This document shows positions 14,001 to 29,000 of a stretch of DNA of 64,000 nt, in pieces. Source of the DNA: Formicarius rufipectus. Taxonomy: Eukaryota; Chordata; Aves; Passeriformes; Formicariidae. The position numbers and the translations under genes were made by a program. The stretch lies in contig VXAU01003163.1 in the NCBI GenBank assembly GCA_013399695.1, positions 649,790 through 713,789 of the forward strand. The letters are read 5' to 3'. The notes beneath the pieces were generated by a model that was not told where the DNA came from, searched no databases, and saw only the letters and a list, made by a program, of their open reading frames with translations. How positions within the stretch are numbered: position 1 is the first letter of the stretch; each line of letters begins with the position of its first letter.

Positions 14001-17000
14001 CTAAAGGGAAAAGAAACAGAAGACATGCTCCGACTTAAAGCATAAACAATATAACATAGCCCTGGGTTATTTTGGAGTAGGATGCTGAAATTGCCACTAG
14101 TAGATGTACGCAAATTCAGTTTACAGAAAGAGGGTATAGATCATAACATATCAACTTCAAAAGAGCAGAGACAGGGCATGCTCTGCTTTAAGAAGCCTTC
14201 CAGCAGCTGTGTAGAAATAACTGGATTGAGGAATTGTTGAGAGCTACTTGCTACTTTCTTGCCTTTGCATTGGTGTCAGGGAGATTCCATTACTACTTTA
14301 ATTCTTGGCAAAATCTCCCAGGTAATCACAGGCATTTAAACAGTTGCATGATGTCACTGCTTAATTGTGGTGCTGCCTGCAAAACTGGTACCTGTTCTTG
14401 TGCCTGTGATAAACAAACGTCCGCATAAGTTTGCACTGAAAGGTGAGGTATGTGCACTCTAACTTTTTAATGTATTTTCTTGTAAGGTTTTAAACCCCTC
14501 TCAGCAATGTTAGCATTTAAGATCAAAACTGGAGAAAGATGTCCTACTAACACTGACGTCTCTCCTGCAATGAGTAATAGGTTAATTTAAATAGAAGGGA
14601 TGCAAACAGGAGAAGTGAGAGAGGCCCCTGTCAGAATGGATAACACAATGATTGATTAAGTGTTTTCATGAGCATTTTTTGATATTAAAGTTCCTGCTTA
14701 TGCTATAAAGAGGGAAGGTTTGTTGCCTGAAAGGTTTAAAGGTTTGTTTTCTTTTTTCTATTTGGCCTAATGTAGAATGAAAAAACTTCCCTTCAATCGC
14801 AATTTGTTGTGAGATAGTAAAATTATTTCCTAAATTTCATCACCCAACTTGTGTTTGTGACTTGTGACTAACATTTTTCTGAAATTTACCTGCAGGTATT
14901 AGTATTTGTACTTTAATTACTAGTACATCAAATTATATCCAGGAAAGATTTTATTTTTTAGGTGCTAAATTATATGGGATAAATTATATTTTATCAACCT
15001 CCTTAAAGTAATGAAAGAAAACAAACTGTCAATCTTTCAGTTTAATAGTAAAAATTCAGTGGAACAATTATTGGTGTCTCTTTTGAGGACTTCAGTCAGA
15101 GAAATACCTAAGCTCTTATTTCCTTTCTTGCCTTCTGCCATTAGTAGTTGAACACACTGAGCAATTTCTGTGCCTCTTCCTTGAGGGAAAAAAATGGTAG
15201 TTCACTATTGAAAAGCCACAAAAGAGCTAGTGAAGAGCACTCTTGCTTGGGAAAAGCAGGATAGATTAGGCTTTAAAAGAGGACAAGGCATCAATAAATA
15301 GTAAAATGATAGAAAAGTGTGCCTGATATTATAGAGGAGCATAATTCTTGGTTTGGAAACCTGTGTGTATGTCTTCCTGGGCAAAGAATGACATACCATG
15401 TATGCTTTTAGCAGCCTTAGTGGGTATTGGCAGATGAACACATCATTGCTGTGTAAGAGCACACACAGTATAGGCAGTGGAGCAGAAGTTCACACCCTGG
15501 CTGACCTCGGGATAACTTTTTCACCTTTGCCTAACCCAGATTTGCTCACTGAATAAGCATGAGTATAAGCAAGTGCTTTTCATGCTTTGCTGCATCAGGA
15601 ACTTAATGTCTTTTTACTGGTATCTCACGCTCAAAGGGAGTGGATTCTGGGAACTCTCGAGTGTTTAATTCAGTTAATTCACTTTGCATAAGAAAGCAAT
15701 GGTTGATTTTTGTTTTTCTCTTTGAACTGTTTTCTGCATTTGAATTTTAATTCATACATCCTCGAGATGACAGGAGGGCCAAAGGAACCATTTCTGAGAA
15801 AGAACCATCAACTTTTTTTTTTTTTTTTTTTTTCCAATCCATTGAAGGGAGGTAATTTCTTGTTTCTCAGATTAGTTGCTTGAGAACTTGTGACATGTAT
15901 CAGTTGACTGAGCAAGGGCCAGAGGACAGTATCATAACCACAACTACAGGAGGATTTTTGCTGAATCCACTGAGGGAAAGTAATTTATTTAGTGTTGTAA
16001 ATGGAGTAATAAAGGGAATTATAAAAGGGGAAAAAAATCACTACAAAGGTTAGTGAATATTTCTGCTAGCAGCCAGCCAAGAGGAATAGGAGAGTTCCTC
16101 CTTTTGTGGCTTTAGAGCTGCACTAGATAACACAGCAGGAGGCAATAAATCCTGCTTTTACATAAAGGTGAACTTTGAGCATTACAATGCTGTGTTGGTT
16201 CTGAGATGATGGCAAAACTATTGGGGATATAGAAATCTTTACCAAGGGCTCCTAAATATCATCCATCTCAGAGCCTTTCATTGAATACTGCTTTGATTTG
16301 CTGTGCTTTGTCTCTATATGAAGATTCTGAAATAAAAGGGAGTGCCTCGATTTTGTTGAAATATCAAAACTAATACTGGTATTAATGTTCTTTTGATTTC
16401 GGGTTATTTTGGGATTTTTGTTTTGATTGAGTTATTTTTGGTTGGTTGGTTTTTTCCTGCAACTGTATTGAGGAGCCAGGCTTCAGCATAGCTTTTAAAA
16501 ACTGTATTAGGACAGATCTTATTATCCTGAAGTTGCAGCTGTTTTCCCATTGTTCTGTTACTCTTTTATTGGGTGCATGTTCCCCTTGGTACAGTGTGAG
16601 TGTTTGCTTGTACACTCAGCAGGTTTGTTATAGTGCTTGGTATTCTGCAGGTGAAGTCGCTCTGCTGAAGCAGTTTGTGTTTTATGATAGGGCTGAGAGC
16701 TAACACAGTATTTTGGATTTTAGTAGCTGTCTACCTGATAAAAATATGAGGAATCTTCACTTTGTTTCTCTCTTATCTATTAAGTATTTTAGCCTACAGA
16801 TTATTCTGTAATGCTTTCCTGAACTAATATGTACATCTCTTTGCAGATTGAAACTGGAGGAGAGAAGAAAGGAGTTGGTACAGAAACTTGAAGAAACAAC
16901 AAAGTTAACTACTTATTTGCATTCACAACTTAGGAGGTGAGACTGTATGCATAATGTAAAACTTGTTTGCTGGTGGAATTGGATGTCTCAGCTTCGTTCT

Positions 17001-20000
17001 TAGGTTTTTCTCTTAGCTGGAAACTCAACAAAATTGGTTTAATATATAAGTAAGAAAATGCAAGTGTAATAGCTTCAAGCATTTTGTCACCATGCAAACC
17101 TGATGTACTTTTATAATTTCAGTAAGCACTCAGGACTGGATTGAATGGGTTTTGCACAGCTTCCGTAGTTAAGCAGGCCAGACTTATTTTGCTTCTGCAA
17201 AGTAAACAAATACATCACAGCTTCTCTAATTGGTCCTATCTTCAAAATCCTGTCATTGTGGAGACCAGATAGTTTCTCAGAATTCTGTCTAAAATAAGTT
17301 ACTAGAACTGTAGCCTTTATCCTATGTAGGAACTGGAAAGGCTGAGCACATGTATGCATGTAAATGTTTAGTGAATAGTTGATTCTAGTTTGATTCTTCA
17401 ACGCTGACTTATATTTTCTATAGGCAGGAATGTACCCTCAGTTGGATATTTTTTCCTAACAGTCATTAATTCAAAATTGTAATTAATGGGGGTTTATGAA
17501 ATGCATAGTTATAACAAAAGAGCAATCAGTTACAGCAACTGTGAACTCAAACTCATGGCTCTGATGGGAATTCTAATATTTAATGAATATAGGATCATAG
17601 AATTATAGAGTGATTTGGGTTGGAAGGAACCTTAAAGATCATGTAGTTCCAATCACCTTGCCATGGACAGGGACACTTTCAACTAGACCAGGTTACTCAG
17701 GGTCCTGTCCCACAGGGGTACATGACACACGTAACAATACATGTAACTAGTACTAGGAAAGTGTCTCTCACTTCTAGACTGTTATCCTGGACTACCAAAC
17801 CATGTGTCCATTATATTCATTTAGAAAATCTTATGTTTTCTTGCCTATCCCACTGGAATGCACCAGTGTGGTAGTTTATCCCTGGCCAAAGGCAAATATC
17901 CAGAGGCCCCAAAACAACAGCTTCCCCCTCCCTCCCAACTGCAGGGAGAAAAGGAGGGAGGGGAAAAAACCACACTAGATGAAAAGTGGATTCTAATACT
18001 ACTGCAGCAGTATGAATTTATACAAATATATATATACACAGAGAAGAAAAAGGAACTTAATATTACTATATGCACACCCACACAAACAATAAAGAACAAG
18101 TCAACAAGGTCTACTTCCCAGAGAGAGATATGCAGCTCTGCCTGAAGAGACAGCAGGTCCATGACCGATGCCCTTCACCGCCAGAAAGGACTGACTCAAA
18201 ACTTCCATCTACCCCTTCTTATATCTAAGCTGATGTAAAATAGGATGGAATACTTCACTTGGATACAGCAAACCATATGATCTGTCCCCCATGAAGGCCT
18301 AAAGTCAAACCACCACAACCAGGCACTGTAAGGTTTATCCGTTTCCTTAGAAATCGAAATAGGGCTATAGGAGAAGAAGTGTTCTGTAAAGGTCCTCTCA
18401 CAGTAAGTCATGCATACTATTCATGCGTCTATGGTGGTTTAGCTATTTAAGACATCTCAGCCAGATCCTATAAACATCATCTTGATTAGAGATTAATTAG
18501 GGAAAGAGTATTTTAAATAATTTTTGAAAGTACTATGTACTCATGTATAGACTTCGGGAAGTCTCCTTGTCCTGTTAAAAGCAGCTTTCTAGTCCAGTGG
18601 AAAATGATTTTAAGTTCATAGTTCTGTTATTGTTCAGTAAACAACCTTTAAGTGTTTGGAAGGGCCTACTTGAAATACTTTTTCTGACTTTTTTTCCACA
18701 GCTGTCCTTCAGAGCTTAGGCAGTGACACTCACTTTCTCTGTCCTGACAGGACTCCTTATCTCTGGTTATTAACAGGACAAGATTGCAAACCTGACACAA
18801 TGTTACGGCCTTTGCCATACTTTATATAGTTGGATTTACTGTGTGTGTAGAGTGCGTGTTGTCTTACAGATGTGAAGCTGTGGTGCTGTAAGTTGTCTTC
18901 CAGCTGCCATTTTTCCCAGGTGTTTGGCCAGAGGGTAGACTGCATAAATTGCTCTAGGGGTGGTGGCAACTCCTCTGCTGTCTTAAGTTCCATCCTGGGG
19001 ATCCCTTTCCTGTCACATTGACGATGTGACTACCCACATCAGAGCAGAGCAGGTCTTTGAGTGAATGCAGCAGCTGAGAAGACTGCCCTTACTGCTGGAC
19101 CAACTGTTAAATCTGCAGCTTTCTCCAGAAGAAAAGGGACTTAGGCAACTGGCCAAAATCTGGATAAATTGCCCTGGTGGTGTGCAGGTTGGACACACTG
19201 ATCTAAGCCAAGTATGGATGCTTAAAAAACATGTCCCAGGCAATGTTGGGTTGTAAACTGCTACAGTGCAGTTGCAGTCAAGCTTCTCTCTCCTTGTTCT
19301 GTTTTTTGAGGGTTTAATTTACTAACGTCAGTGTATGTGTTTGTGCTTTCTTCACAGCCTCTCAGCTAGTACATTATCTGTGTCTTCAGGGAGCAGTTTG
19401 GGATCCCTGGCATCCAGCCGGGGATCTCTGAACACGTCAAGCAGAGGGTCGCTAAACTCACTCAGCTCCACGGATCTCTACTATAACCAAGGCGATCAAA
19501 TAACAGATTTGGACTATCAGTATAAACTTGATTTAATATTGCAAGAAAAAACTGGTTACATTCCTTCGGGGCCTATCACTACTATTCATGAAAATGAAGT
19601 GGTCAGTTCCCATGGGAGACTCGGTTACAGTGACTCTCCTTCAGCTGCAGACCATCCCAAATTGACTGAACCTCCGAAATCTGTGACATCATTGTCTTCC
19701 AGATCGTCCCTCTCCTCCTTGTCCCCTCCAGGCTCCCCTTTGGTTTTAGAAGTTGCATTTTCAGTGTCTGCTCAAAATTCCCCTTTGCATCACCTCGCTA
19801 CAGACTTTGAAGACTCTGACCTTTTGGGTGATTTTGCAGGCATAAGTCTCTGTGAGAACCAAATATTATTGGACTCTGAAGCCAGAGCAGGATCTCAGGT
19901 TCCTACAGGTGGTAAAGATCTTAATGAAGATGTTAGGCAGCCTCTGCCTTCTCTACATGAAGGAAGTTCAGGTAATTAAAATAAAAATCTAATGTCAAAT

Positions 20001-23000
20001 GTATATGTAGCATGAAAACTAACAGCTGGCTCCTGAACGAGGCGGTACCCAGTGTAACTGAAGAGTATCTTGATCAGCACACATTTGCCAAGATGGGCAG
20101 TCAGTCTTTCTGAGTTACCTAACTTCTCACTTTGGCTGCACAGAGCTGCAGTCATGCTGATTCCATCTACATTTTTCAATAGCTATGCCAGAAAGTAAGT
20201 TCATGTGTTGTAATCTCTGTTAAGAAAAAGCAACACAAGAACTTTGAGGTGGATCTTGAAGGCATAGAGGATACATGGTGTTCCTAGGTACTGTCAGGAT
20301 GTACAGATATAGAGCAAAAATACCCTCTGCTGGTTTTTGATAACTTGAGGTCAGGTGCTTTGTTTCTCACTGAAGAGTAAGTTACATACAAACTGACATG
20401 GGCAGTAAAAGAGATTTCTGGACTCAGAATTGTGTGTGTGTATATCTCAGCACTTGAACCTTCTGTCACTGAAAGATCTGCAGTTCATTGTGAGTTGAGA
20501 AAGACAGTTGAGAAAGACATGCCATGTAAGTTACAGTGAGAGTCTCCCCATTTTAAACAAGTTTCACAGAGTTTATCTTTTTATCTGAGTTAGAACAGAG
20601 CTACTAAGCTAGTCTAGACTCCCCCTGTAGTCTGTGGGTAACTTGGAAAAGAGTGAGACATCTCATCCTTTAGCATACTTCCTTCAAGGAAGATGGGATG
20701 AATGACCCTGTGAGTTATCATATCCTTAGTAACTAGTTAACTTTGAAGTGGCTGAATTAGGTGTGATGAATTCCACTTCTAGTCTGCAGTAAAAGCTATG
20801 CAACATACTCAGTTGTCCTACACTGGCAGAACCTTTGGCAGAGCCAGAATTTCAAGTGTCAGCTTTAAGGATTTATGTCTTGTGCTCAGTGTTAGAGTGC
20901 TCACTTTGCTGTCTTTTCTTAGGGTTGACAGTATGTTGTGCTTTCTCTGCACATTTAGTCTTTTCTAGTTGTCATTCTGTGTCATTGTCTTCAAGTATTT
21001 TGCAAACCCTTCGTGTTTACAGAGTCACAGAGTCTGCTGAGTTGGAAGGGACCCACAAAAGTCATCAAGTCCAACCCTTAGCACTGCACAAGACCATCCC
21101 AAAGAGTCACATCATGTGACTCAATAACATCCAAATGCTTCCTCAACTCCATCAGACTTGGTGCTGTCACCACTTCCCTGGGGAGCCTGTTCCAGTGCCC
21201 AACCACCCTCTGGGTGAAGAACCTCTTCCTAATATCCAACCTAAGCCTTCCCTGATACAACTTCAGGCCATTCCCTTGAGTCCTGTCACTGGTCACCACC
21301 GAGAAGAGATCAGTGCCTGCCCCTTCTCTTCCCCTCATGAGGAAGTTGTAACTTCAGTGAGGTCTCCCCTCAGTCTCCTCTTCTCTAGGCTGAACAGCAG
21401 TTCCTCTTACAGCTTCCCCTGAAGGACCTTCATCGTTGTTGCCCTCCTTTGGACACACTAATATCTTTCTTATGGCACCCAAAACTGCACACAGTATCCA
21501 AGGTGAGGCTGCCCCAGTGCAAAGCAGGTCAATCCCCTCCCTCCACTGGCTGGCAATGCTTTGCCTAATGCCCCCCAGGACACGGTTTATATTACACAGT
21601 GACTTTGTTTTCCTAAGAAAGAATTGAGGGAGACACGTTTCCAGCAGTGCTGAGCATTGGCATCTCTAGATGAAACCTGGTCAGTGCCTAGCATTCCCAG
21701 CTCTACATTTCTGGACCTGAGCTGATAGGGAACCAGCTTACTAAGGAGTTTGGATCTCAGAATAAATACAGCCTAGCTCATGAGAGTGCATTGTCCAGAT
21801 TTGTTGCCAAGTTTGAACCCTTGTTCTTGGAGTTTGCTGGCATTTAATCAAAGTACCTGGACACGTTGATACAGTTACATACTTTATTGGAAAAACATTA
21901 TTATAGTTTTTAATTCTCTCAGGAAATTGTTGTAACATGTGTTATCTAATAGATTTACCTTACTGCAATACTGTAGTAGTTTCACTGTTGGCCAGAGCAA
22001 TGTGGCACCAGAAGAGAAAGTCATAATATGCTTACTACTGGCTGTGAGTCCCCTCTTGGTTCCACTGTGCAAAAAGAAAACAAGAAATTGACTGATGTCC
22101 TGATGGTCTGAACTTGTGAAATGCAAAGGGAAAAAATATGGAAGGGGAATTTGGGGAGAACGGGTCATTTTGCCATTTTTCTTGTCCAGATAATGTAACA
22201 CATTAGTTATTTTACTTAAGAGCTGCATTATAAAAAGATTGAAACAATAACAATTTTTCCTGCCTGTATTTCAGCTGCATATCCCTTCCAAATTAACAAC
22301 ATCTTTCAGTCTGTCTTTTGCAATCTGGCCGCAGCTCATCTAGTCTGAGAAGTGAATTCAAGATGGCTTGGAATTTGGGAACACATAGGGCTATGTGGAA
22401 TCAGATTTATTTTTTTTTTTTTTATTTATTTCTATAGATAATTATTTCCAAAGGCATTGTGTGGTTGCCTAACATTTTTTTACTGCTTGAGGGCCTGTTA
22501 TTCTGGATAGTGTCAGAGTGTCTTTTAAGTCTCCATAAGTAGTTACTTTTCTAAATTGTAAATTCATCCTGTGGTTCTTGATACTGATACTTCCTTATTT
22601 AGGGTCATATACAGAATACAAATTATCTTTAAATCTGTGTTAAGGCTAACAAAACAAGCATTCAAATTTTGGAAAACCAGATACTAATTATGCTTCAATA
22701 CTTCTAGTTTCTAGAGTAAAATGGGCCTCGTGGTGAGACTTCAGTACATTAACAGTGAGACATAGACCTGGGGTTGGTTCAGTGTTTCTACTCTAATTTA
22801 ATTCTTGAAGCTGCTGTGAATGGGAAAGTTTGCAACAAACTCAGCAGGAGACATTAAACCTGCATGGAAAATTTCAGCCCACGCACTGAAGTTTTACAAG
22901 ACAACAAATCTGAATACTGCTGACTCTTAACCTGCACAAAGACAGACTTGAAGTCACTATAGCTCGTATTTTCATGTAATCTGCATTGGCTTTCTGGGTG

Positions 23001-26000
23001 CAGCGTTCACCTGCTTCTCTGTCTGTCTCTTAACTTTTCTGTACAGGTGAACCCTGCAGACAATTGCTCCTTTGCACATGTCCCTGCTGTCAGAAACCAA
23101 GTTGGAATATCATGTAGTTCTTCCACAGTCAGTCTCTGTCATTGTCAAAGTCAATTCAGGCTGCTGTAGTAACTCCTAAGGGTAATCAATAAATCATGTC
23201 ATCACCTTCACCCCTCATATGGTGCGGCGGAAAGGAAAAAGCACTTCATCATCAAGGAAAAAGCATTCCTACTGCCATAAATAAAAGCACAAATGCAGCA
23301 ATCAATCATCTAATCTGGAACGTTAAATTTTAAACATCTTAACAGGATGTAAAGTCATGATTCAGACAGGGATGATAATGCATACCAATATCCTCACCCC
23401 TTGGCAGATGAAAGGACTGCATAGGCCCTCAACTTACTGTGCTGCAGAATGTGCCTTCACTGCATGACACTAGCATATGAACACGAGTTGAAGATTAAAG
23501 CTAAGTAGTCATTGATAGTAAAGAGACTGTAGCATGAAAAGTTTTTGATGATAGTAAAGCAGAGGGGATTTTTCATTTCTAGCAGTTATATCACTGGGGA
23601 GAGGGTGTCTGTCTGAATATTTAATAAACAGTAGGCAAGCAATGGGCATGTAGCTGAAGTGTTACTACAGTGTTGAATATGAACATGGCAAATACAGGTT
23701 TAAAGATCAGGATAATGAGAGTTAATAATGAAAATAATGAAGGATAATAACTAGCTCAGCAGAAGGGGGATGAAAGGAGCCCGTGTCTCTGGGAATGAAT
23801 AATAGTACATTTTCAAGTTCATCAGTCTGGTTGCATCTGTAGCCAGAATACGTGGTAACAGCAGTACAGTCTCAGAATGTTCAGTGATGTGAAACAAAAC
23901 TGCTTACTGATACTCAGTTAAGGATCACCTCTTTCAACCTGACAACTTTCTCAGCTATGCTCTTCTCTCTTCTTGACTGTTAAATCTCTTTGACTAATTT
24001 TCATTCTTTTTCTTTCTGTAGGTGTTGACTTACCAAGGAGGACAGCCAGTCACCTGCTTGAGGAGAAAGCTGCTTGTGTATCTGCTGCTGTGTCTGATGA
24101 GTCTGTAGCTGGAGATAGTGGTGTATATGAAGCTTCTGTGAAACAGTAGGTTTGAGAACTCATGCAAGTCTTTCCACTAGAAAGTAAAATAGATATGTGA
24201 GCAGTTACGTAGTACCAGCAGAAGTCATTAACTGGTCTTGGCTTTTTTAGAAATATTTTGTACTTTCAGATGTATTGCCCAACGATGAAGTTTAATTTGG
24301 ATTATTTTTTTGTGCTGTATAAGCATTAATATGCTTCCTTATAACATTGAGGGTTTTTTCCTTGCAAGAAGTGTTCCCAAGAGAAAAGCTGGATTTAAAC
24401 TATGCAGATTCTGCCCTGTGACTGTATTGACACTACTCAGAGTTACTGTTTCTATTTCTTGTTTTGTTTAGATACAGTCTTAAGATTGCAAGGCTTTTTT
24501 AAAAAATAAAAGATAAGAAATCCTTAGTTTTAATGCTGGTATTAAAATAATCCAGGTTGGGGTTTAATGTTCACTGTGGTGAACAGAATATAGGAAATGT
24601 ATTTGCTGTTGACATGACAACTTCTAGAGGATTCTTCATACTAGTTTATGTAGTAGTGTCTGTTTTCTGACAGAACAATGAACTTCAGGCTGCATAACAG
24701 GAAACTTGCTAACTATAAGAGAAACAAAAATCTTTATTTTTCACCTCAGTTTTAACAAGTTGTTGACATTAAGAACTTTTTGTCCTTATGAATATTGAGA
24801 GATATTTTAGCAAGATGGCTGCAAAGACAAAGCTTCTCTTCAATTGCCAGGTTAAATGCTTTTCTTTTAGGATAGATGATTGGTTTTATTGGCATCCTGT
24901 AAAATTACTTGTCAAGTCTTACACAAATTAAAGTGTTATAAAAAATAGTTGAGACCAAACAAAAATGCTCCTAAAGTATAAGAAAGCCCATTCAGTCTCA
25001 CCTTAGGTCACGGACCCGTATTTCATCCTGAATTCTGAATCCTAATATTAGTTTGCTCCGTGTCTTCAGTAAGACCTAATGCAACTTCTTAGGCCAAAAT
25101 AACCTCCCATCTATTAAAACCTCAGCTTTCCCTAGACTGAGTTGGCTGGGACTGTGTGTTTTGGTTCAATAACCACTATTGTCATTATATTTTGTTTCAA
25201 TTCTGAGCTACTGTGATCAAAATTTACTGTCTGCTGCAGTTACAAGTACAGTGTAAGAAATGAGCAGATACTGGACTAAAAGCTGCGAATGTTTTGTGGA
25301 ACCAGTCATTAGCTGTCCTCTCGGATGACTGAGTGGTGGGATAGGTGAAAAACAGAAAAAAATCCTGTCACTACTCAGGAAAAGGGGAAAGAAGATAATT
25401 GCATTCCCTAAACCTCTGTACAAAAGGAAATTATTGCCATTTGTGCAAGCTAAGATTTACATACTGGCTATTCCATGATAGCTCAAGGTGTGGATACTCT
25501 TAATTATTACTGAGTAGGAAGAAGTGAAGAGGTAACGAGTGCCTCTGTGTGAGCTGCTTATGTTTGGTAGAAGTGTCTTTATGAGCACTGTGTATGGAAT
25601 GACTTATAATTTGTCAGTGTGCTTCTGAAGTTACAATGCAGCGATTTCTGCTGTATAGACCAGTCCTTTGTGTTGAGTAATTTAAGGCAGGGGAGGAAAT
25701 ACATTTACTCTACCAACTGAGCCATCAGCAAGGAAATGTGTCGTAAAAAGAAAACCTCTAAATGCACAGTCTTAAAATAACGCTGTCATGTTGTGTGAGA
25801 TGTCCCTGTCATTCTTCACACTTTCTATCTTGATATTTTCTGTCTTGATCTTGTTTATTGATCACAGCAGTCTAGTTTTAAAAATCAATGAAACACATTA
25901 ATACCACATCCTCACTCAAACCTCCCAGAAAATGACTAGAATTATTTTGCCACATGAATTCTCTGTAATTACTTTCAACACTAGATTGTTCTTCAGCTGC

Positions 26001-29000
26001 AAGATTTGTTTCCCTTTGGTTCTCTGAATGCTTGTGAAGACAGGCTCAGAAGAAAGTTGCTTCTTATTTACACAGAAACCTGTGTATTTTAGAGAGCTCC
26101 AAAGCTCAGTATTCTCCAAAGCAGTGTTTCATATCTAGTTGACACGTGGCCTGAAATTTATCACAAATCTTAATGTCCAATTTTGTATCCAGTGGGATAA
26201 AGTAGTACTAAGTATGTATAGGAAAAAATTGTGAGTTTTTGTCTTGACAGTTAGTCTGATCTGCTTCAGTAATCCGCCAAAGGCCTTTCTGAATCATTGC
26301 TGTGGTTTTTGAACAGTTCTGGCAGTGGCTGTCCCCTAAACAGGGGGCACTGCTGTTGTGTAGGCTCTGAAATTCTCCTTTGGAGTGCATGCTGTCATGG
26401 AATCAGCCTGTTCAGGAGAATGTATATATTCTCTGTGTATGGGTGCATTAATTATTGCTGAACGCTAACTGTAACTTTCCTCAATTTGACTGTTTGCCTA
26501 TTATTCCTAGAACAAATGAAACTGAGGACATTTTATATAGTGAAGATGATGCAACAATTCTAGAGGCTGCTCAGATACAAATAGGACTCAGGTAAGTGAC
26601 CAGCAAAAGGAATATTTCTGTTCATACGTAAATGTGAATAGTAAACTGCCCTTATGTTGTCTTTTCTTTAACAGATATGACCACGACAATTCAAGTTTTG
26701 TGATAATCGTGATACGACTCAGAAATTTTCCAGCGTTTTCTGTCCCCCTTGGCTCTAAGGTGTAAGTCAAACAATTGCTGAATAGTAGAGTTGTAATATG
26801 ACAGCACAGTAATAAATTGTAAAAATTATCCAAAAGATCCAGTTGATTTACTGCTTAACAGCACTGAAATATATATATAACTTCTCAAACTGCAGTAGTA
26901 TTTAGGTTTACATATTCCAGCAATGCTGCAAGAAAAGTAAGTTATCAGGAAATTTGCGCATTTCCACTCAAGTAGAATAAAAAGCATTTTTAAATGGTAT
27001 CTTTCTCTAGTGCATCTAAACATTCTGTAGCTTTGTGAGTGCAAAACAGCTATTCTGTAGTTACTAAAAACATTTTTTTGTTACTTTGCCATCCTTTCAG
27101 CTCAGAATGTTGTCTTTTACATTTAAGTGGCAATTGGGCGTTAAGTGATATTTAAAGGAGTATGTCTTTTAAGTGAACTTTTAAAAGTAAGGGGTAATTT
27201 AATAAATTGCAACTGGGCATGCACAGTCATGAGATCCATCATCCCTAACAACTGGGATGTTGGAGGGCAGTAAAGAATTGGTTCTTGTGTCAAATTTTAC
27301 CAACACAAAAAGTCTAAAAGCAAATTCTCATCTGTGCAAATAAGTATAGCTTTCCTTGATGACACTTGTACTTGAGTGAGATTTTTGACTGACCATAAGA
27401 TTATCATAAACTGTTGAAAAGCTTGATAAAATTCGAGTAGAACATAATCAGTTTTTGGAAAATTTGGGTTTTTTTGCTGGTCCCTCTCCCTTTGTTCCCC
27501 ATTGCCTTGAATTTGATTGGCAGATAAATAGGAAGCCACTGAATATGGAAAGGTTATATTAAGGATACCAGCGAGGTGCTTGATGGATTTTTGTTTGTTT
27601 TTGTTAATAACAAATGGTTGTCTATTACCATCCTTCCTTCTCTGACCTGCATATTTCTTCTGCTGATCTTGCAGGTCATTAACATTTAGCACAAGAATAT
27701 AGAAAAACTATAGAAGAATAAATTGACAGAGCTGAGAGGAAAAGTAGATGGTGTAGAAGGTCAAAAAGGTGTTCAGTAAGGTAAAGTTAGGTCATAGCTG
27801 GCATCTTTTTAGGAATTAACCTATGAAATTGTAATTAGTAGTCAAGAAGTCCAGACTTGCTGCTGCTAAAAGAGGTTTAATGAAATTAAAGCTCCACAAA
27901 ACAAGAAGAAAGGAAGGACAGGGTAAAGGCAGGACCTTGCCAATGGCATTTTTTCCTGTCACTTACCATTGAGTGCATATATATATAATCTATACAGATA
28001 CATACAATAATAAAAATTGGGTCTGAAGAATGATGGTATGTTAGAGCTGCATTTCCTAGAACATCAAATTGAATGATTAGTACTTTATTGAACCTTTAAA
28101 CAGGGAGGAATAGATTTGACATAAGGTTACCGATATCTGTTTCCACACTGTCCGTAAAAGCTGTTCGCTTTTAGAGTAGGTGGAGCGTAATCGAAGTTAC
28201 TGTGTCAGGATCACTTCTTCATCAGTTGAGAAGTCGCAGGTTTGTCACAGCAAAATCTGAGACTTTTGTTGACTCTTTAACTTTCTTTAATTAAAAAGAA
28301 AGTAACCATTCCTGTAAAACAGAGACAGTGAGCAATTTATCTTTTACTTCTTTGTTTACCTCTCAGTCTGGCCTGATGCCAGTAAACTGGCAAACAATCA
28401 ATAAAATGAAGCTCCAAAGAACCACCTTGTAAACGTACTTTTGCCAAACACTATCTTCTATTCCTACATCTTCTCTAAATGTTTTTAGTTGCTTAGTCAT
28501 TAAAATGGCTGTTTTCAGTAGACCATGCAAATAACTCACCTACATTTATATCTATATATATATATATATTTACTGCAGCAGCATCACTGGAATTACATTA
28601 TGCTATGACTTAATGTCGGGATTGGCATGTCATGATACTAGATACCTGCTATCCAAGTTATACATGTGGACCAAACAATTTAGATCTTGCTCTTTATCCC
28701 AAGAAGTCTGGCATAGTTGGGGAATAAAGACTATGCCCAAATTCAAGTAAAAAATCAAATTTCTCACAGACCTAATTTTTTTTAATTTAATTAATGTAAA
28801 ACAAAGTTTTTAATAGTATGCATGAAATGAGAAAGTATAGTAGTAGCACTGTAAACTTTGGGAGAAAAGGGGTTTGGCAGAAGTATTTTCCTTGGCCCAC
28901 TTTTTCTTCTTGCTTTACCTGGCTTCATTGCATTCTGTTCTACAGTGAACACCAATTATATTTAAAGCCTAATTATATTTAAAGCCTAAAAACAGACTAA

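Larger units (their letters stand above)
16937..19357 (+). other. WWC2: WWC2 intron after window exon 6
   Basis: Contains a CR1 fragment (17591-17712) and a solo LTR (17867-18317). A somewhat GC-richer patch around 18940-19230 has no motif I recognise. Confidence 0.7.
19972..24021 (+). other. WWC2: WWC2 intron after window exon 7
   Basis: 4.05 kb. Holds a 13-base tandem duplication (20493-20518), a CR1 copy (21020-21590) and a T-rich run near 22408-22422. Otherwise nothing recognised. Confidence 0.7.

Noticed and set aside
17845..18162. Open frames of about 100 codons on both strands
   Set aside because: They lie inside the solo LTR and have no gene-like content.
21078..21422. Overlapping open frames of 86 and 95 codons
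   Set aside because: The minus-strand one is the CR1 ORF2 C-terminal remnant and the plus-strand one is its antisense; neither is a host gene.
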